Counted from the stretch's first letter, positions 39,466 to 51,004 are shown. The stretch is DNA of 64,000 nucleotides from Phalacrocorax aristotelis (GCF_949628215.1 NW_027441229.1:7501-71500), one strand, 5' to 3'. Numbers and translations are program-made. The notes: generated by a model from the sequence alone, not told the origin.

Positions 39466-39567
39466 ATGTTAACAGCATGGAAGAAGACAAAAAGAGTGGT
39501 TCTTACTCTAATTGTACTACTATTTGTTTTTCTTCACCTACATGTATTGCATCAGCACTGTGGCCAG
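39466..39567 (+). CDS. Possible first coding exon: signal or signal-anchor peptide
   Basis: The 34 codons begin MLTAWKKTKR, continue with about 17 hydrophobic residues (VVLTLIVLLFVFLHL) and end in HCGQ. The exon stops exactly at a consensus donor, CAG|GTAAGA (39567/39568), in phase 0. A short basic head followed by a hydrophobic core fits a secreted protein or a type II membrane enzyme such as a glycosyltransferase. The gene is not recognised and no convincing next exon was found before the minisatellite at 40330. A caution is that the ATG at 39477 (AGCATGG) has a better Kozak context but reads a different, unremarkable frame. Confidence 0.35.
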
Positions 39568-40329
39568 GTAAGAAATTAAACTTCATTTTCCTGGGATGTA
39601 TACAGGGAAAAACCATGTCTTACTAATTTATATAGAAGAGCAGCTCCTGGATTATAATAGCACTATTATGACCATTAGTTGTATGTTTTACTTTTCTGTA
39701 AAACAGAAGAGTTATACAATTATGGTTCATTTCTAGCAAAACCACACATACTATCTACATACTAGCAGAGCTATAGTCTAGATATGACTGAATGGCAAAG
39801 TGAATTAAATCTCTGGTTCAAATGAAATTATTTTCTATAAATCACTGATAATTCAGAGTAATTTTGACACTCTGATTTCCTTAAGAGACTGATAGCAGTC
39901 TTAAAGGACAAAAATTTAAAAAGGGAAATACAGGAATGGTATCAAAAGTTATATGAAGCGTCCTAATGAGCATATAAGCAGCTAAATAAAGAATAAATGG
40001 GGAAGTGCAATAAAAACTCATCGAGACGTGTGTTGCTAAAAATAGATCCAGGCTATTGATTCTCCAAGAATCTCAAGAGAAGATCAGAGCCACCTGTAGA
40101 TATTTTTGGGGTACCAGATACCAAAGAGAAACATACCATAAGGCAGAAAACAAATTAATTACTGCGGAGTACAAAGATGGCTTTAGGAAAGGTTCTGGCA
40201 GAACAAGAGGCGTTGTCACAGGGATAGGAATAGTTTCTAATGGACCAGAGAAACTAAAGCAGTGGTGAGAATGCAGGAAGCTCAAAAGGGAATTGACCAA
40301 ACTAACAGATATTCTCGGGGGAGCTGGAA
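39568..40329. other. Non-coding, possible intron
   Basis: AT-rich sequence with no supported gene. A pyrimidine tract and AG near 39707 could be an acceptor, but in phase 0 the reading frame closes after nine codons. Confidence 0.35.
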
Positions 40330-42790
40330 CGGGGGGCGTCAAAGAATTGAGGAAAGAAAAAAGTGATCGGGGTAACAGATACCGCCTCAGGACTAGAGCT
40401 GGAGGGTAAAGAGGGGGGAAAAGTGCCCTTCTGAGCTAGAACAGGGCCCTGGGCTATCTCTATGAGGGGATGTCACGTGGGAACTCAGCAAACGGAGCAG
40501 AGGAGTCCCGAGGGAGCCCAAGACACCAAAGCAGCCTTGGAGCTGGAGCCTGAGGAGAGTCTAGGAAAGGACCGTGACTAGGATAGAAGATGTCCTGAGG
40601 AAGGCAGAGAGACAGAAAAGTATTTGGGGATGTGACAATTACATCCAGAGGGCATCTGAGTTCAGTAAACGCAACATGAGAAAGCCAGGGAACAAACAGA
40701 GGCACAAACAGAAGGAAGAAAGGACAGAATGACTGCTGTGCGCAGCATACACAGACTCGGGAAATCTTCAGATGGTGAGAGAGGGGTGCGAGTGCCACGG
40801 CAAAGCTAAAAGCGCGCAGAATGCGACCTCAAAGGGGCCGGTAGGTGTTGCGGCGCCCTGAGGGGTCCCGGGTGAGGCGCAGAGACAAAAGAATGCTCTG
40901 GGAAACGAGGATACAGTCTGGAGGGGTGTGACCAAATTACAGATCTCCTCAGGAGCCGGGGACCGGCCGGAGGTACCGTAGTCAGCAGACGGTACGCTAA
41001 GAGCGCTCCGAGGCACAAGCAAACCCGAAGACTGGGTTCAGAGATAACAAGGGAAGACCAAAGTCCGCTACTGAGCTAAAACAGGGTTGTGGGATGAAAA
41101 GGGGCTCTCTGGACACACGGTGACTGGGAGCGGAGGGGTCACGAAAGGCTCGCGGGATAAGAGATTGAAAAGGAGAGTAAATGCTACCAAAATGCTGTGG
41201 AGCACAGGGAAGGTCTCGGGAGGCATCCTAGATGGCATAGAAAAGAAAAAGATTGCTCTTTTTTGGGAACAGATGTCTTGGAGAGGTGCGATTGCGACAA
41301 CAGTGTGCTGCTGGGGAACGTCTAAGGCGGTGAGGTAAAAGGCCTATGAGGTAAAAGATGACATTTTAAAAGCTGCGACACTAACAAAAGACAAGAAATT
41401 ATTCAAGTGTTAATACAGCCAATGGATAACATTAGGCAGAGGAGTTAAAAACTGATAGTAAAGAAATAGGGAAAAACATAAAACACCAAAGGCCAAGTGA
41501 CTTGGAGATGTAGGGAAAAAAAAAAATCAAGTGCGGGATGTTAGAAAAACAAAGAGAAAAATTAAAAGATGGACAGGAAACTGAAACGGGAGCGGAAAGA
41601 AAGTTAAAATGCAGCGGTACTAATGAAAGACAAGAAATAATTCTGAGAAACAGCAAAGGGAATAAAAGTAGACAGAACATTTAGGAAGCAAGAGATTAGG
41701 AAAAGGAAGGGCAAAAATAGATAGGGACAGCCAGCTAAGAGAGACAGCAAATTGTAAAAGCTGTGACGCTAAGGGAAGAGAAGAAATAATTTTAAAAAGA
41801 CAGCAAAGGGAGAAAAATTGGCATAGAAAAGGTTTAAAAAGCAAGGGGGATTATGGAACTAAAGATAAAATTTAAAACATAGGGACAGCAAACAGATGGA
41901 TGAAGAAAACTGGTGAAGTGATGGTGTTAAGAGAAGACATATACTTGAAAGAAAACAGAGCAAAATAAGCACAGGAAACGGGCTAAAGGAAGAAATCTAA
42001 AAAGTGACAGGGATTAGGGAAACCGAGAGCAAACTATTTATAATAGGGATGGAAAATAGAAAAATATTATAAAAGCAAAGGTACTGCTACTAAGGACAAG
42101 AAATAACTAAAACAGACACCAGATAAAATTGTACAAAATTTTAGAGGAAAATACGATTCAAGAAATGAGGGAAAAATAATTAAAAATAGCAACGGTCAAG
42201 TAAAATGGAAATGTAGAAAGTAAGTGGAAAAAGCAAGGTCATTAGTGAAATAGAAGAAATAACTTTTTAAACTTCCAAAGGAATGAGAGTTAACTTATAA
42301 ATAACATTTAAAAAGGAAGGGCTTATAGGGAAATAAAAGAAAAAATTAAAACAGAGACTGTAACCTAGAAGGGAGGTAGAAAGGAAATGGAAAAAGCGAG
42401 GGCGCTAAAGAGAGATGAGAAATAATTTTGCAAAGACAGCAAAGAGAACTGAGGTTGCTGTAGAAAGAAAGCCTAGCCAGCAGTGCGTATTAGGAAATAA
42501 AGACAATCTTATGCAATAAGGACAGTGACCCAAAACAGACGTGAAAAGGAAATGTAAAAAGCGAGAGCGCTATGAAAAATAATTGAGAAGTAACACCGGC
42601 GAACGAGACAAAAGTAGGAAAGTTTAAAAGCCAGGGGATTAAGAGACAATAACAACTAAACAATAGTAATAGAAATAAAACACAGACATAAAATTTTAAA
42701 AGCGATGGTGCTAAGGAAAGAGCTGAAAATGAACAAAGGACCACAGTAAAGGTGATAATAGTACACGAAAAGAACACGATAAACGCAAGG
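40330..42790. repeat. Degenerate purine-rich minisatellite (about 80/158 bp), left part
   Basis: The + strand is A/G-rich and a block of the form GC.A.GG.GCTAAGGAAAGA-AAGAAATAA recurs at about 41372, 41611, 41760, 41918, 42075, 42233, 42396, 42561 and 42702, a spacing of 141-165 bp apart from one double step. A weaker half-repeat (for example at 41849) lies between, so the basic monomer is about 80 bp. Between 40330 and 41340 a related GGGGATGT-ACGTGGGAACTCAG pattern recurs at about 155 bp with lower clarity. Open frames on the minus strand are F/L/S-rich artefacts of this composition. Confidence 0.7.
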
Positions 42791-43104
42791 GTGGTTAGGG
42801 TACCACTGGAAAAAATTGAAAGGGATTGAATAAGGAGTTCAGCTATCTCAAAGGGGGAAAAGCATTCTTCCTTGGGAATTTGCAGGGCTCGGGGAGGCGG
42901 CTTTAAGGGAGACTTGGAGGGGAAGGGATATAGCCAGGCTCGCTAAAGAAGAGCCTAGGGGCGGCGTGCCGAGCTCGAGGGTGAAATCAATATCCCACCT
43001 TGAGCAGGTCTACCCCAATGCACGCAGCATAGATGCCGTAAGGCAGGAGATAGAAGCTGTTGTGCAGCGTGATAGCTTTGATTTTCTTGCCGTCGCAGAC
43101 ATCG

Positions 43105-43510
43105 CAGAATCGTAGAACGTTCTGGGTCAGAAGGGACCCACGAGGATTAGAGTCCAACTCCTTTCCCTGCACAGGACAACCCCAAATTCACCCCATGCCT
43201 CTGATGGTGTTGCCCTAGTGCTACTTGATTATTGTCAGGCTTGGCGCTGTGCCTGCTTTCCTGGGGAGCCTGTTCCATGTTCCGTGGCCCTCTGAGTGAA
43301 AAAACTTTTCCTAATACCCACCCTAAACCTCCCCTGGCCCATCCTCCTGCCGTTCCCTCAGGTCCTATTGTTGGTCACCGGAGAAAAGTGATCGGCGCCT
43401 GTGCCTCCTCCACCCCTTGTGAGGAAGCTGCAGAGGGAGATGAGGTCTCCCTGTCTCTAGGCTTAATAAACCAAGTGACTTTAGCTGCTCCTAGTACGGT
43501 TTCTCACCAG
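43105..43510 (-). mobile_element. Nested 5'-truncated CR1 fragment
   Basis: Read on the minus strand this is the 3' part of a CR1: sequence like AAACCAAGTCACTTGG-type text, 'GGAACAGGCTCCCCAGG' and 'GTTGGACTC' equivalents, ending with GTCCCTTCTGACCCAGAACG at 43105-43130. It sits within the endonuclease region of the plus-strand CR1, so it inserted later. Exact ends are uncertain by about 10 bp. Confidence 0.85.
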
Positions 43511-43948
43511 ATGCGGTGGGATGCCTCGTACAATTCGAGTGCTGCGATGGATGGCTCTAATCTCTTATGAAGGGTTAGGCAAGGAAGGAGATGTGGTGGG
43601 GTGGCTCTGTACGTTAGGTAGTGTTTTGGTTGTAGAGAGCTCAATGATTGGGAGGATGAGGTTGACGGCTTATGGGTAAGGATGAGGGGAAAGGCCAAGG
43701 AGGCAGATATCCAGCTGGGGGTCTGCTGTAGACCACCTGACTGCAATGAAGAAGTAGCTGAAGAATTCTACAGGCAGCTGGCAGAACTCTCCCAGTTGCT
43801 ACCCCTTATTCTCATGGGGCACTTGAACTTACCAGATGTCTGCTGGAAAGAAAACGCAGAGAGGAAACTGTCTAGGAGGTTCATGGAGCATGTGGAAGGT
43901 AACTTCCTGATGCAGCTGGTAAATGAGCCTACTGGGGAGGTGCCTTGA
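43511..43948 (+). pseudogene. CR1 ORF2 endonuclease fragment
   Basis: One frame reads GKAKEADIQLGVCCRPPD, then LPLILMGHLNLPDVCWKEN, matching the CR1 apurinic endonuclease (the G-H/D-x-N-x-P region). The frame has stops at its start (for example near 43567) and ends at 43949. The expected GD/GG before the FN-type motif is GH here, consistent with decay. Confidence 0.8.
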
Positions 43949-44595
43949 CTGACCTGCTCTTTAGAAACAGAAGGACTGGTGGGAGATGTGGGGGTTGGAA
44001 GCCATTTTGCGCCTAGCAACTGCACCCTGAGAGAATTCCTGATGCCTGGCAAAATAAGGAAGGGGGGGCTGGCAAAATATATACTGTGGACTTGCGGAGG
44101 GCAGGCTTTGGACTCTTCGGGACACTGGTTGAAAGGGTTCCTTGGGAGGAAGTCCTGAAGGGCTAAGGGGTCCTGGAAGGCTGGACGTTGAAGAAGGAAA
44201 TCTGGAAGGTGCAGAACCAGGTTGTCCCTGTGTGCAGTAAGACAAACGGGCAGGAAGATGACAGGCCTGGCTGAACAGAGAGCTTTTGCAGTGGCTCAGG
44301 GGGCGGGGAAAGGAGAGTTTACTGCTTTTGAAGAATGCGTAGGCAAGTCAGGAACAGAACACAGAGCTTGTTACGCAAACCAGGAAGGCAAAAGCCCAGC
44401 TAGAACTCAACTGGCCACTGTTATTAGAGATGACAAAACACGCTTTTACATATATGCTAACAGAGAGCCAAAGAGAATCTCCAGCCTCTACTGGGGGCCA
44501 GGGTGGGGAATGCTGCCACTGAGGACTAGACTGAGGTACTTGAGGCCTTCTTGGCCTCAGTCTCTAGTAGACTGGCTGTTTATCACCAGGGTAGT

Positions 44596-45367
44596 AATGG
44601 TTCACCTTCAGTGCGCTCACCAGGCATGTACAGGATGACCAGGGGGATCAGGCCCAGACACTGCAGGATCTGCCTGACCAACCCAGTCTCCTTCTATGAC
44701 CGGGTGACCCACCTAGTGGATGAGGGAAGGGCCGTGGATGTTATCTACCTGTACTTCAGTAAAGCCTTTGACACTGTCTCCCACAGCATTCTCCTGGAGA
44801 AGCTGGTGGTTCCTAGCTTGGACAGGTGTACTCCTTGAGTACAAAACTAGCTGGATGGCTGAGCCCAAAGAATAGTGGTGACAGAGGTTAAACAAAATTT
44901 GTGGCTGGTCATGAGCGCTGTTCCCCAGGGGTCACCTTTAGGACTAGTCTTGTTCCATGTCTATATCAATGCTCTGAATGAGGGGACAGTGTGCCTTCAG
45001 TAAGTTTGCAGATGATACCAAGTTGGGCAGGAGCGTTCATCTGCTTGAGGGTAGGAAGGCTCTGCAGAGGGATCTGGACTGGCTGGACCCATGGCCTGAC
45101 GTCAACGCTATGAGAATTAACAAGGCTGAGTGCCGGGTCCTGCGCTCAGGTCACAACGACCCCATGCAATGCTACAGGCTTGGGGAAGAGCGGCTGGAAA
45201 ACTGTGCGGCAGAGAAGGACCCGGGGGTGCCGGTTGACAGCCGGCTGAACGTGAGGCGGTGGTCTGCCTGGGTTGGCAAGGAGGCCGATGGGGTCCTGCC
45301 TTGTATCAGAAATAGCGTGGCCAGCAGGAGTAGGGAAGTGATCGTACCCCCGACTTGGCACTGGTGA
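44596..45367 (+). pseudogene. CR1 ORF2 reverse transcriptase fragment
   Basis: Two frames carry reverse transcriptase motifs: [20 protein letters not shown] around 44745-44800 and KFADDTKLGRSV around 45000-45035 (FADD catalytic motif). They are offset by a frameshift, and more stops lie between them. Downstream text (KAECRVLRSG, GVPVDSRLN) is also typical of the CR1 C-terminal region. Confidence 0.88.
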
Positions 45368-45839
45368 GGCCGCACCTTGAGTATCGTGTTCCCTTTCGGG
45401 CCCTTCGGTACAAAAAGGACATTGAGTAGTTGGAGTATGTCCAGAGAAGGGCAACAAAGCTTGGGGAAGGGTCTGGAAAACAAGTCTTATGAAGAGCGGC
45501 TGAGGGAACTGGGGTTGTTTAAGTCTGCAGAAGAGGAGGCTCAGAGGAGGTTGTAGTAAACTGGGTGTAGGTTCCTTTTCCCAAAGAGCTAGCGATTGGA
45601 CAAGAGGAAATGGTGTCGAGTTCCATCAGGGAATGATCAGATAGGGTATTAGGAAAAATTTCTTTACCCAAAGAGTCGTCAGGTATTGGAACAGGCTGTC
45701 CAGAGAGGTGGGGCAGTTGCCCTCCCTGGAGGCGTTCAAAAGATGCGTATACGTGGCGCTGTAGGAGGCACGGTAGTGTTGGGTTGATGATTGGACTCAA
45801 TGATACCACAGGCCTTTTCCAACCTTATTAACTCTATTA

Positions 45840-46400
45840 AAAAAAAAAACAGTCACCTTGATAAAATATTTTAAAAGCAATGGGGTGCATGACCAACAAA
45901 TAACCCTTAAAATTAGGGATTGGCAGCTTCGTAAAACTAAACCTAGAAAGAGAATTTTAAAAGCAATGGAGTAAGGGTCAGACAGGAAAAAGTAAGAAAT
46001 AGGGACCGCAAACTAAATCAATGAAGACAAACAAAATTGAAAAAGTGATTTAGTTGAGGACAGGCAGGAAGAAACAAACGTGGACGCGGAACTGAACGTA
46101 GACAGACAGCGCAAATGTAAAAATCAACGGGGTTCTGGCCATGTGGGTAGAAGGTAAATATCAAGAGAGGGAGACAGATAGATGGCCGCAGAGAAAGGAT
46201 GTAGGAAGAGCAAGCCGGGGCAGAGCAGAGGGAGTCACTGAAATGGAGATAGGTCGCTGGGTAGAGGCAGACCTAGAAATGCAATTTTTACAAGTAATAG
46301 GGAAGAAAAAATAATAGCAGGTGTGGAGCCAGAAAAGGAGAGGTATAGAAAGGACACATAGAAGGCGATGGGGTGCAGGGCAGTGTTGGCAGAAGACCAA
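45840..46400. repeat. Purine-rich minisatellite, right part
   Basis: The block TTTTAAAAGCAATGGGGT recurs in related forms at about 45877, 45963, 46045 and 46127, a spacing of 82-86 bp, and a last one lies near 46365. This is the same family as 40330-42790 and shows the monomer length directly. The CR1 insertion separates the two parts. Confidence 0.6.
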
Positions 46401-47274
46401 AAAGCTTTGGTGAGCTGTGCAGCCTGAGAAGGAGACAGAGGCAGGGACAGGCAAGGAGGCAGGCAGACACTGGGAAAAGCATAGCAGGGATAGGCCCAGA
46501 TGCATGGGAGGAGCTGTGCGACTCACTGCAGCTCCTGTTGTGGGCAGGACACCTTCACAGCCCTGAGGTTTCTCTCTCTCCCTCTGCCCCTTCCCCCTCC
46601 ACAGTGCTGGCTGCCCAAACCATGCCCCTCCCGGAGCAGGAGGCAGGTGCCCCGACACTCCTCTCCGACCGTGTTTCCTGGACACACGGGGGCCAACGCA
46701 CATAGCCAACAGAGCTGCTGATATCCTGTTACCTTGTGCTGGTGGCGTGCTCTGGCCGGGATGGATCCTTCCTTGCTCAACGACACGCTGTTCCTTGCTG
46801 GAGGCACCTGCCTGTGGAACACCCTTCCTTTCACTCCTCAGCCAGCTCCTGCAGGCAGGAGTGTCCAGGCAGCCCTCTCCCCAGCTAGAGCCCCTTGGCA
46901 CAGCAGGGCCAGCCCTGTCCTCGGACTCACCGGCTGCATCCAACAGCACATCATCTTCTCCCTTGGACCCAGCTGCAGCCACTCACCCCGAAGCCCAGGG
47001 GCTGCAAACGCATCTGGGAATGCGCAGGAAGCAGCGAAGCCTTGTCCCTTCACGCGCGTCAGATATGGTTGCAGTGAGCTGGCTACCAGGGTCAGCACCC
47101 AAAAGCAGTGTGACAGAGGAAAAAGAATAAATAGGGAGGAAGGACAGAGGAAAGAGCTGGAACAAGGCACATGGGAACCAGAAACAAAGAGGTGAAGCGT
47201 ACAGGGCAGAACTGGCAAAAGAGCAACAACTTTTGGGGCACCAGAGAGGTAGGTGGACCAGAATCGGGGATTTG
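46401..47274. other. GC-richer stretch with exon-like signals only
   Basis: Overlapping open frames on both strands, none recognised. A strong pyrimidine tract plus CAG (46571-46604, + strand) and two GTGAGT donors on the minus strand (about 46930 and 46985) are present but do not combine into a supported gene. Confidence 0.35.
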
Positions 47275-47519
47275 GGGATGCATTAGTGCTGTGGCAGCAG
47301 CTCTCGCTCTGCAAGCGCAGCCCTGCAGGAGCAAGTCACCAACTGGGAGGATGGGCCCTGACTTGGAGCGGAAAAGGGATAAGGGGCAGCTTTAGAAAGC
47401 GCTTTTATAACTTCAGTACGTATGAAGGGGGGGGTTGAGCTTCTGAAACCGTTCTATAAATAGTGTTTTTCTTAGTGTTGTAAAAACCCTATATAGCAGA
47501 TATTTTAACACTGAAGTAT

Positions 47520-47800
47520 CTACCTAAATATATGTATATTCAGGGAATACATAGATGTTTTATAACTTATTGTAAACAGATATTATCTATTGTGACTATA
47601 TCTATATACATCTATAGAATATTTATGCATCTATTTAGACATACCGATCAACACTTTTATCAGAACTTCTATTTAGCTATCTGTTTAAACTTACATATAT
47701 CGTCACTAATTTTACACTTCTCTATTTAGACTGAGATATCTACTTATCTCTATACCTGTTTACACTTATTTTATTATCTTTATTTAGATTACATAGAATA
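47520..47800. repeat. AT-rich minisatellite with TATTTAGAC motif
   Basis: The motif TATTTAGAC or a near form recurs at about 47632, 47668, 47722 and 47781 in an AT-rich background. The same motif recurs in copy B at about 51295, 51345, 51380 and 51437. It is part of the duplicated segment. Confidence 0.55.
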
Positions 47801-47807
47801 TCTAACA

Positions 47808-47850
47808 GAAGGGTTGGACTAGATGATCCCTGAGAACCTTCCAACCTGTG
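47808..47850 (+). mobile_element. CR1 3' stub
   Basis: GGTTGGACTAGATGATCCCT followed by CCTTCCAACCTGTGA is the CR1 3' UTR signature. Only about 45 bp remain. Copy B lacks it at the matching place, so it inserted after the duplication. Confidence 0.75.
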
Positions 47851-49345
47851 ACCCTGCGGTAGGCTTATTATAGAACACACACTAAATTCAGATAGCTTTA
47901 TCCAGGCAGACGACTTCTTATATATTTTGAAAACCAATATTAACTTATAAATAAAGAAAAAACTTTAAATTTTTTATATTCCAAGTTCTTTGTACTATAC
48001 AGTAGGTAAAAAGTTTATTTTAAAGTAGAAACATGTACAGGCTCTTAAAATATAAAAAACTTGTATAGACATAATTTTTTTGTGCATTTTAAACTCTATA
48101 TAGAGGAAGGAATTCAAAATAGAAAAAAAACCCTTTTCCTTTATTGCAATGTCACACACCCATACTTATAGTTTATAATATGTAATAATCCCCCCACGAC
48201 TCTTTGGGGAGGGACCCCCCATTACACCCCCATCTGTAACAGGTTAGCAGGATTCCTATGCACAAAATTCACCCAACATATGATATTTCAAAAGCACAAC
48301 AGTATTTATTGCTCTGTTAGAGCCTTGCAGAAGCAGTTACTAGCATATTGTTTTCCCCTCATCGGAGTCTGACCAACCTGACTATGCCCGAGACACCGCC
48401 GAGCAGGAGGGTGACCGTGAGCAAGGTCATCGTGGAGAAGGGAGGTAGGCGTGGCACCTTCAGGGTGTCCCCTGTGGTTCCCAGAGCGTGCTCTGTCTCC
48501 CCCCCCCGCCCTGCTTTGAGATGCCCCTTTTTATACCCTCAGCAGATTCAAGGCAAAAGTACTGCCTAGACGTTGCCGCACGCGTGGCCGGCACATGCAA
48601 CCAGGCCTGCCGGGTACGTGCTCTGCCAGCTAACGGCGGTTCTGGGGTTGCAACAACATATTGTGCAATGACATTCCTCCCGCTTCCCCCCTTGGAGGTT
48701 GCGTTCTCACAGCTGTGTTCAGCTTGTGATTCTTCCACTGTGGCCCTACACTGACCACCATCTAAAATCCCTCACGCACCATCCCCCCATACCTGCTGCT
48801 CTGCTGCATCATTTCCCCACCCATAGTGACATTAGTGTGCCCCGAGTAACAGGAAGCAAGCATGGGTGGGGACGTATTTACTGAGCATACCGAGATGCTT
48901 TCATCAAGATGTTGGAAAAACAAAAATCTAACTATATGTCACCATATTAAAAAAATGGGAGCAGATGAAAATACAAACTGTTGTCAGCCTAAGGCATAGT
49001 CTATCAGTTCAGTCAAAGGAGGTTTCTAAGTAAATGAATCAGCTTGAAACACAACATATCCTTTACAGCTTAAGTGAGTAGAACACTTAAACACTATTAA
49101 CAGCTATTTATACTAAAAATCTGACCAAAATGGTACCACACTAAACATTCTTGCTGGTGGTAGAAAAAGCCTCATCCCTTCCTTACGGCACTGCCGCAGG
49201 GAGATAACCTTATGAGACTGCAGGGCAATGCTATAGCGTACCAAGAACCTATGCTTACCGATTCCCCACCACGGCTACAGCTCTTTCACTGCTGCTGCTG
49301 CACATCATGCTTACTCAATGAAGCCCAAAGTGTCAAACCTAAAGG

Positions 49346-49959
49346 AGTAAAATCAGGGGAACACAGCTGCCCTTCTGAAGGCAGGCTGCTTGGGGTGATG
49401 GGGGCAGCTGTGCGTCAGGGCACAGGGCAGCCAGGCAGACCAGATGCCAGTGGCTGACCTGCAAAGGAGTTGTGCACTGCTGAGCCTTGGCCTTCATTGG
49501 CTTGTCAGCACCTCGCCTCGCCTCTGCACTGCCAGGACCCTGCTCTGCTCATCCTGCATAAGCACAAGGCTTCAGCGAGCACAGAACAGGAGGCCAGGGT
49601 AAGTGAGGGCACGTCACCAAGAAAAAACCCACACAGGAGAAAACCTCATGCAGGAGGCCCATTTCAGTGGAAGGGAGGGCACAGACACATGGAGAGGAAG
49701 GGTGGGGGAGGAGACAGACACTGCTGGATGGGGGAATGTCTGGGCAGACACTCCATGGGGAACATGCATGGGGATGACTGACACCAGGGGGTCCCCCCAG
49801 GATAATCCACAACGGGCAACTCACCTGGGATAACCTGCAGATGATGATCCGCTCCAGATAACTGACCCACTGCGGAGAATCCATTCCAGACAAGCCCCAG
49901 AAATGCCCTTCCAAATGCAGGTGTTTCACACCTAGTAATCCCCAAAACAGGATTTTCAT
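49346..49959. other. Non-coding stretch, no supported gene
   Basis: GC-moderate sequence with short open frames on both strands. A good donor (CCAGG|GTAAGTGAG near 49598) and a zinc-finger-linker-like THTGEN are present but isolated. Confidence 0.35.
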
Positions 49960-50275
49960 AGTTTTTTTTTTTATAGGGTTGGGTTGGTCAATTATTGCTT
50001 TGGAGGGTTTTTTTTTTATCTTTGGGTTGTGTTGTTTTCCATTTTGCTGGGTTTCTTGGGGATTTGTGTTTTGAGTCCTTTTTTTTTAATAATATAAAAA
50101 TTGGGGGTTTTTTTTCAAAAACATTGTATAAAGTGGGGGGGTTTGTGTTTTTGAACCACAAGAATTGCTGATTTTCAGTTTATGTTTTGTGGATGAGAGT
50201 GGCTGGTCCATGGGTTTTCTTCATTTGGAGTTTTTTGTAGGTTTTTTTTTTTGTGGTGTGTGTTTGTTTTGTCAG
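49960..50275. repeat. T/G-rich low-complexity tract
   Basis: Repeated T8-T9 runs alternating with GGGTT, GTTTTG and GGGGG blocks on the + strand. This is low-complexity DNA adjoining the solo LTR. No element is identified. Confidence 0.7.
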
Positions 50276-50292
50276 TCCCCAGCCCACCTACC

Positions 50293-50849
50293 TGATGTGC
50301 GGAAAGCGGACTCCACAATCTGTAAGATTGTGAAGTAGGTATGTTTATTCAGTGCTGGGCAGCACGGGGGGTAGTCCCACCAAAGTCATGCGCACCTGTG
50401 TGATAGTTTGTCTTCCATTTATATAGTAAAGCATTACAGATACATACAATTTCCCAATACGCCTATAGATATGCATGACCTTTCCCCACGTCGTATTAAA
50501 ATTAGCCAAAAAAGCAGTTTCCATAAATCTTTCCCAACTGAGCTTGCGCAGTGCCTCCTCGTGGTGGTGATCGGGGGTAGTAAAGATGAAGGCTGCTGGC
50601 TCCTCTTCATCACCGCTAGTAACCTTTTGGTTTTGCGCAGACTCAGTTATCTCTTGACACTTGTCTAAACTACTGTTTTACCTGGTTCTTTAGACAATTT
50701 TCCATCCTTCTCAGGAATTTGTCCTTCGCAAGTGGATTCCAGGCCTCCTTGCTAATTATTTTACACAGCGGCTAGACAAGCGTTCCGCAACAATTAACTT
50801 TCAGCTGGATAAGCATTCAGAGATAGAACAGTTAACTTCTGGTTTTGCA
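50293..50849 (-). mobile_element. Solo LTR of an avian endogenous retrovirus
   Basis: On the minus strand a TATA box (CTATATAAATGG, 50418-50426 region) is followed about 75 nt later by AATAAA (50344-50349) and a terminal GTGGAGTCCGCTTTCCGCAC block, the order expected of U3-R-U5. The ends TG...CA at 50849 and 50293 are proposed. No target duplication could be recognised, so the borders may be off. No internal retroviral sequence is present. The family is not named; it is unlike the provirus LTRs at 55628 and 61650. Confidence 0.7.
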
Positions 50850-51004
50850 TCTTAAGAGCCCCTTCCCCCTTTCATAGCCCCCAGCCATTTTCTTGCTTTC
50901 CAGCTGCACAAATCCACCTGGAGTTGACTCTTCCAGTTTGCTTTGGTTCCACCACCCCCCACCACTGCAGACCCAGACTCAAAAGGTTTGGGGTTCTTTT
51001 GTAC
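50850..51004. other. Short non-coding spacer
   Basis: C/T-rich sequence between the solo LTR and duplication copy B. Nothing recognised. Confidence 0.4.

Larger units (their letters stand above)
42995..45835 (+). mobile_element. CR1 LINE, long, broken copy
   Basis: It starts with CR1-type endonuclease sequence (YPNARSIDAVRQEIEAVVQ at 42995-43080), is interrupted by a reverse-strand CR1 at 43105-43510, and resumes through endonuclease, reverse transcriptase and 3' UTR. The 3' end (about 45780-45835) reads TTGGACTCAATGAT...CCTTTTCCAACCTTATTAA, the usual CR1 tail. Stop codons and frame changes show it is dead. It lies inside the purine-rich minisatellite, which continues beyond it. Confidence 0.9.
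47275..49345 (-). repeat. Segmental duplication, copy A
   Basis: It aligns by eye to 51005-52915 at an offset of about 3.57 kb. Matched blocks include GCAGCTCTCGCTCTGCA / GCAGCTCCCACTCCGCA, CTATATAGCAGATATTT / TATATAGCATAGACATTT, and CTCATCCCTTCCTTACGGCA at 49171 / 52739. Divergence is substantial. In this copy the acceptor of the exon seen in copy B is lost (about 48890), but the GTAAGC donor at about 49257 is kept. The middle (48370-48850) has no clear partner. Confidence 0.75.

Noticed and set aside
46571..46705. Acceptor-like pyrimidine tract with CAG and an open frame after it
   Set aside because: An isolated acceptor with no matching donor or upstream exon. The frame after it is short and unrecognised.
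46161..46982. A 273-codon minus-strand frame
   Set aside because: Its second half runs into the purine-rich minisatellite (hence the F/L/S-rich tail), and the first half has no recognised domain. The two GTGAGT sites near it do not pair with acceptors.
48348..48450. Exon-like segments on both strands (plus: MPETPPSRR frame to a GGTAGG donor; minus: a short signal-peptide-like frame MTLLTVTLLLGG)
   Set aside because: Both are short, lack clear acceptors or follow-on exons, and have no partner in duplication copy B.
49470..49660. Exon-like frame with a GTAAGT donor and a THTGEN sequence resembling a C2H2 zinc-finger linker
   Set aside because: The spacing of the preceding histidines is wrong for C2H2 (H-x4-H with no cysteine pair upstream), and no acceptor or conserved partner was found.
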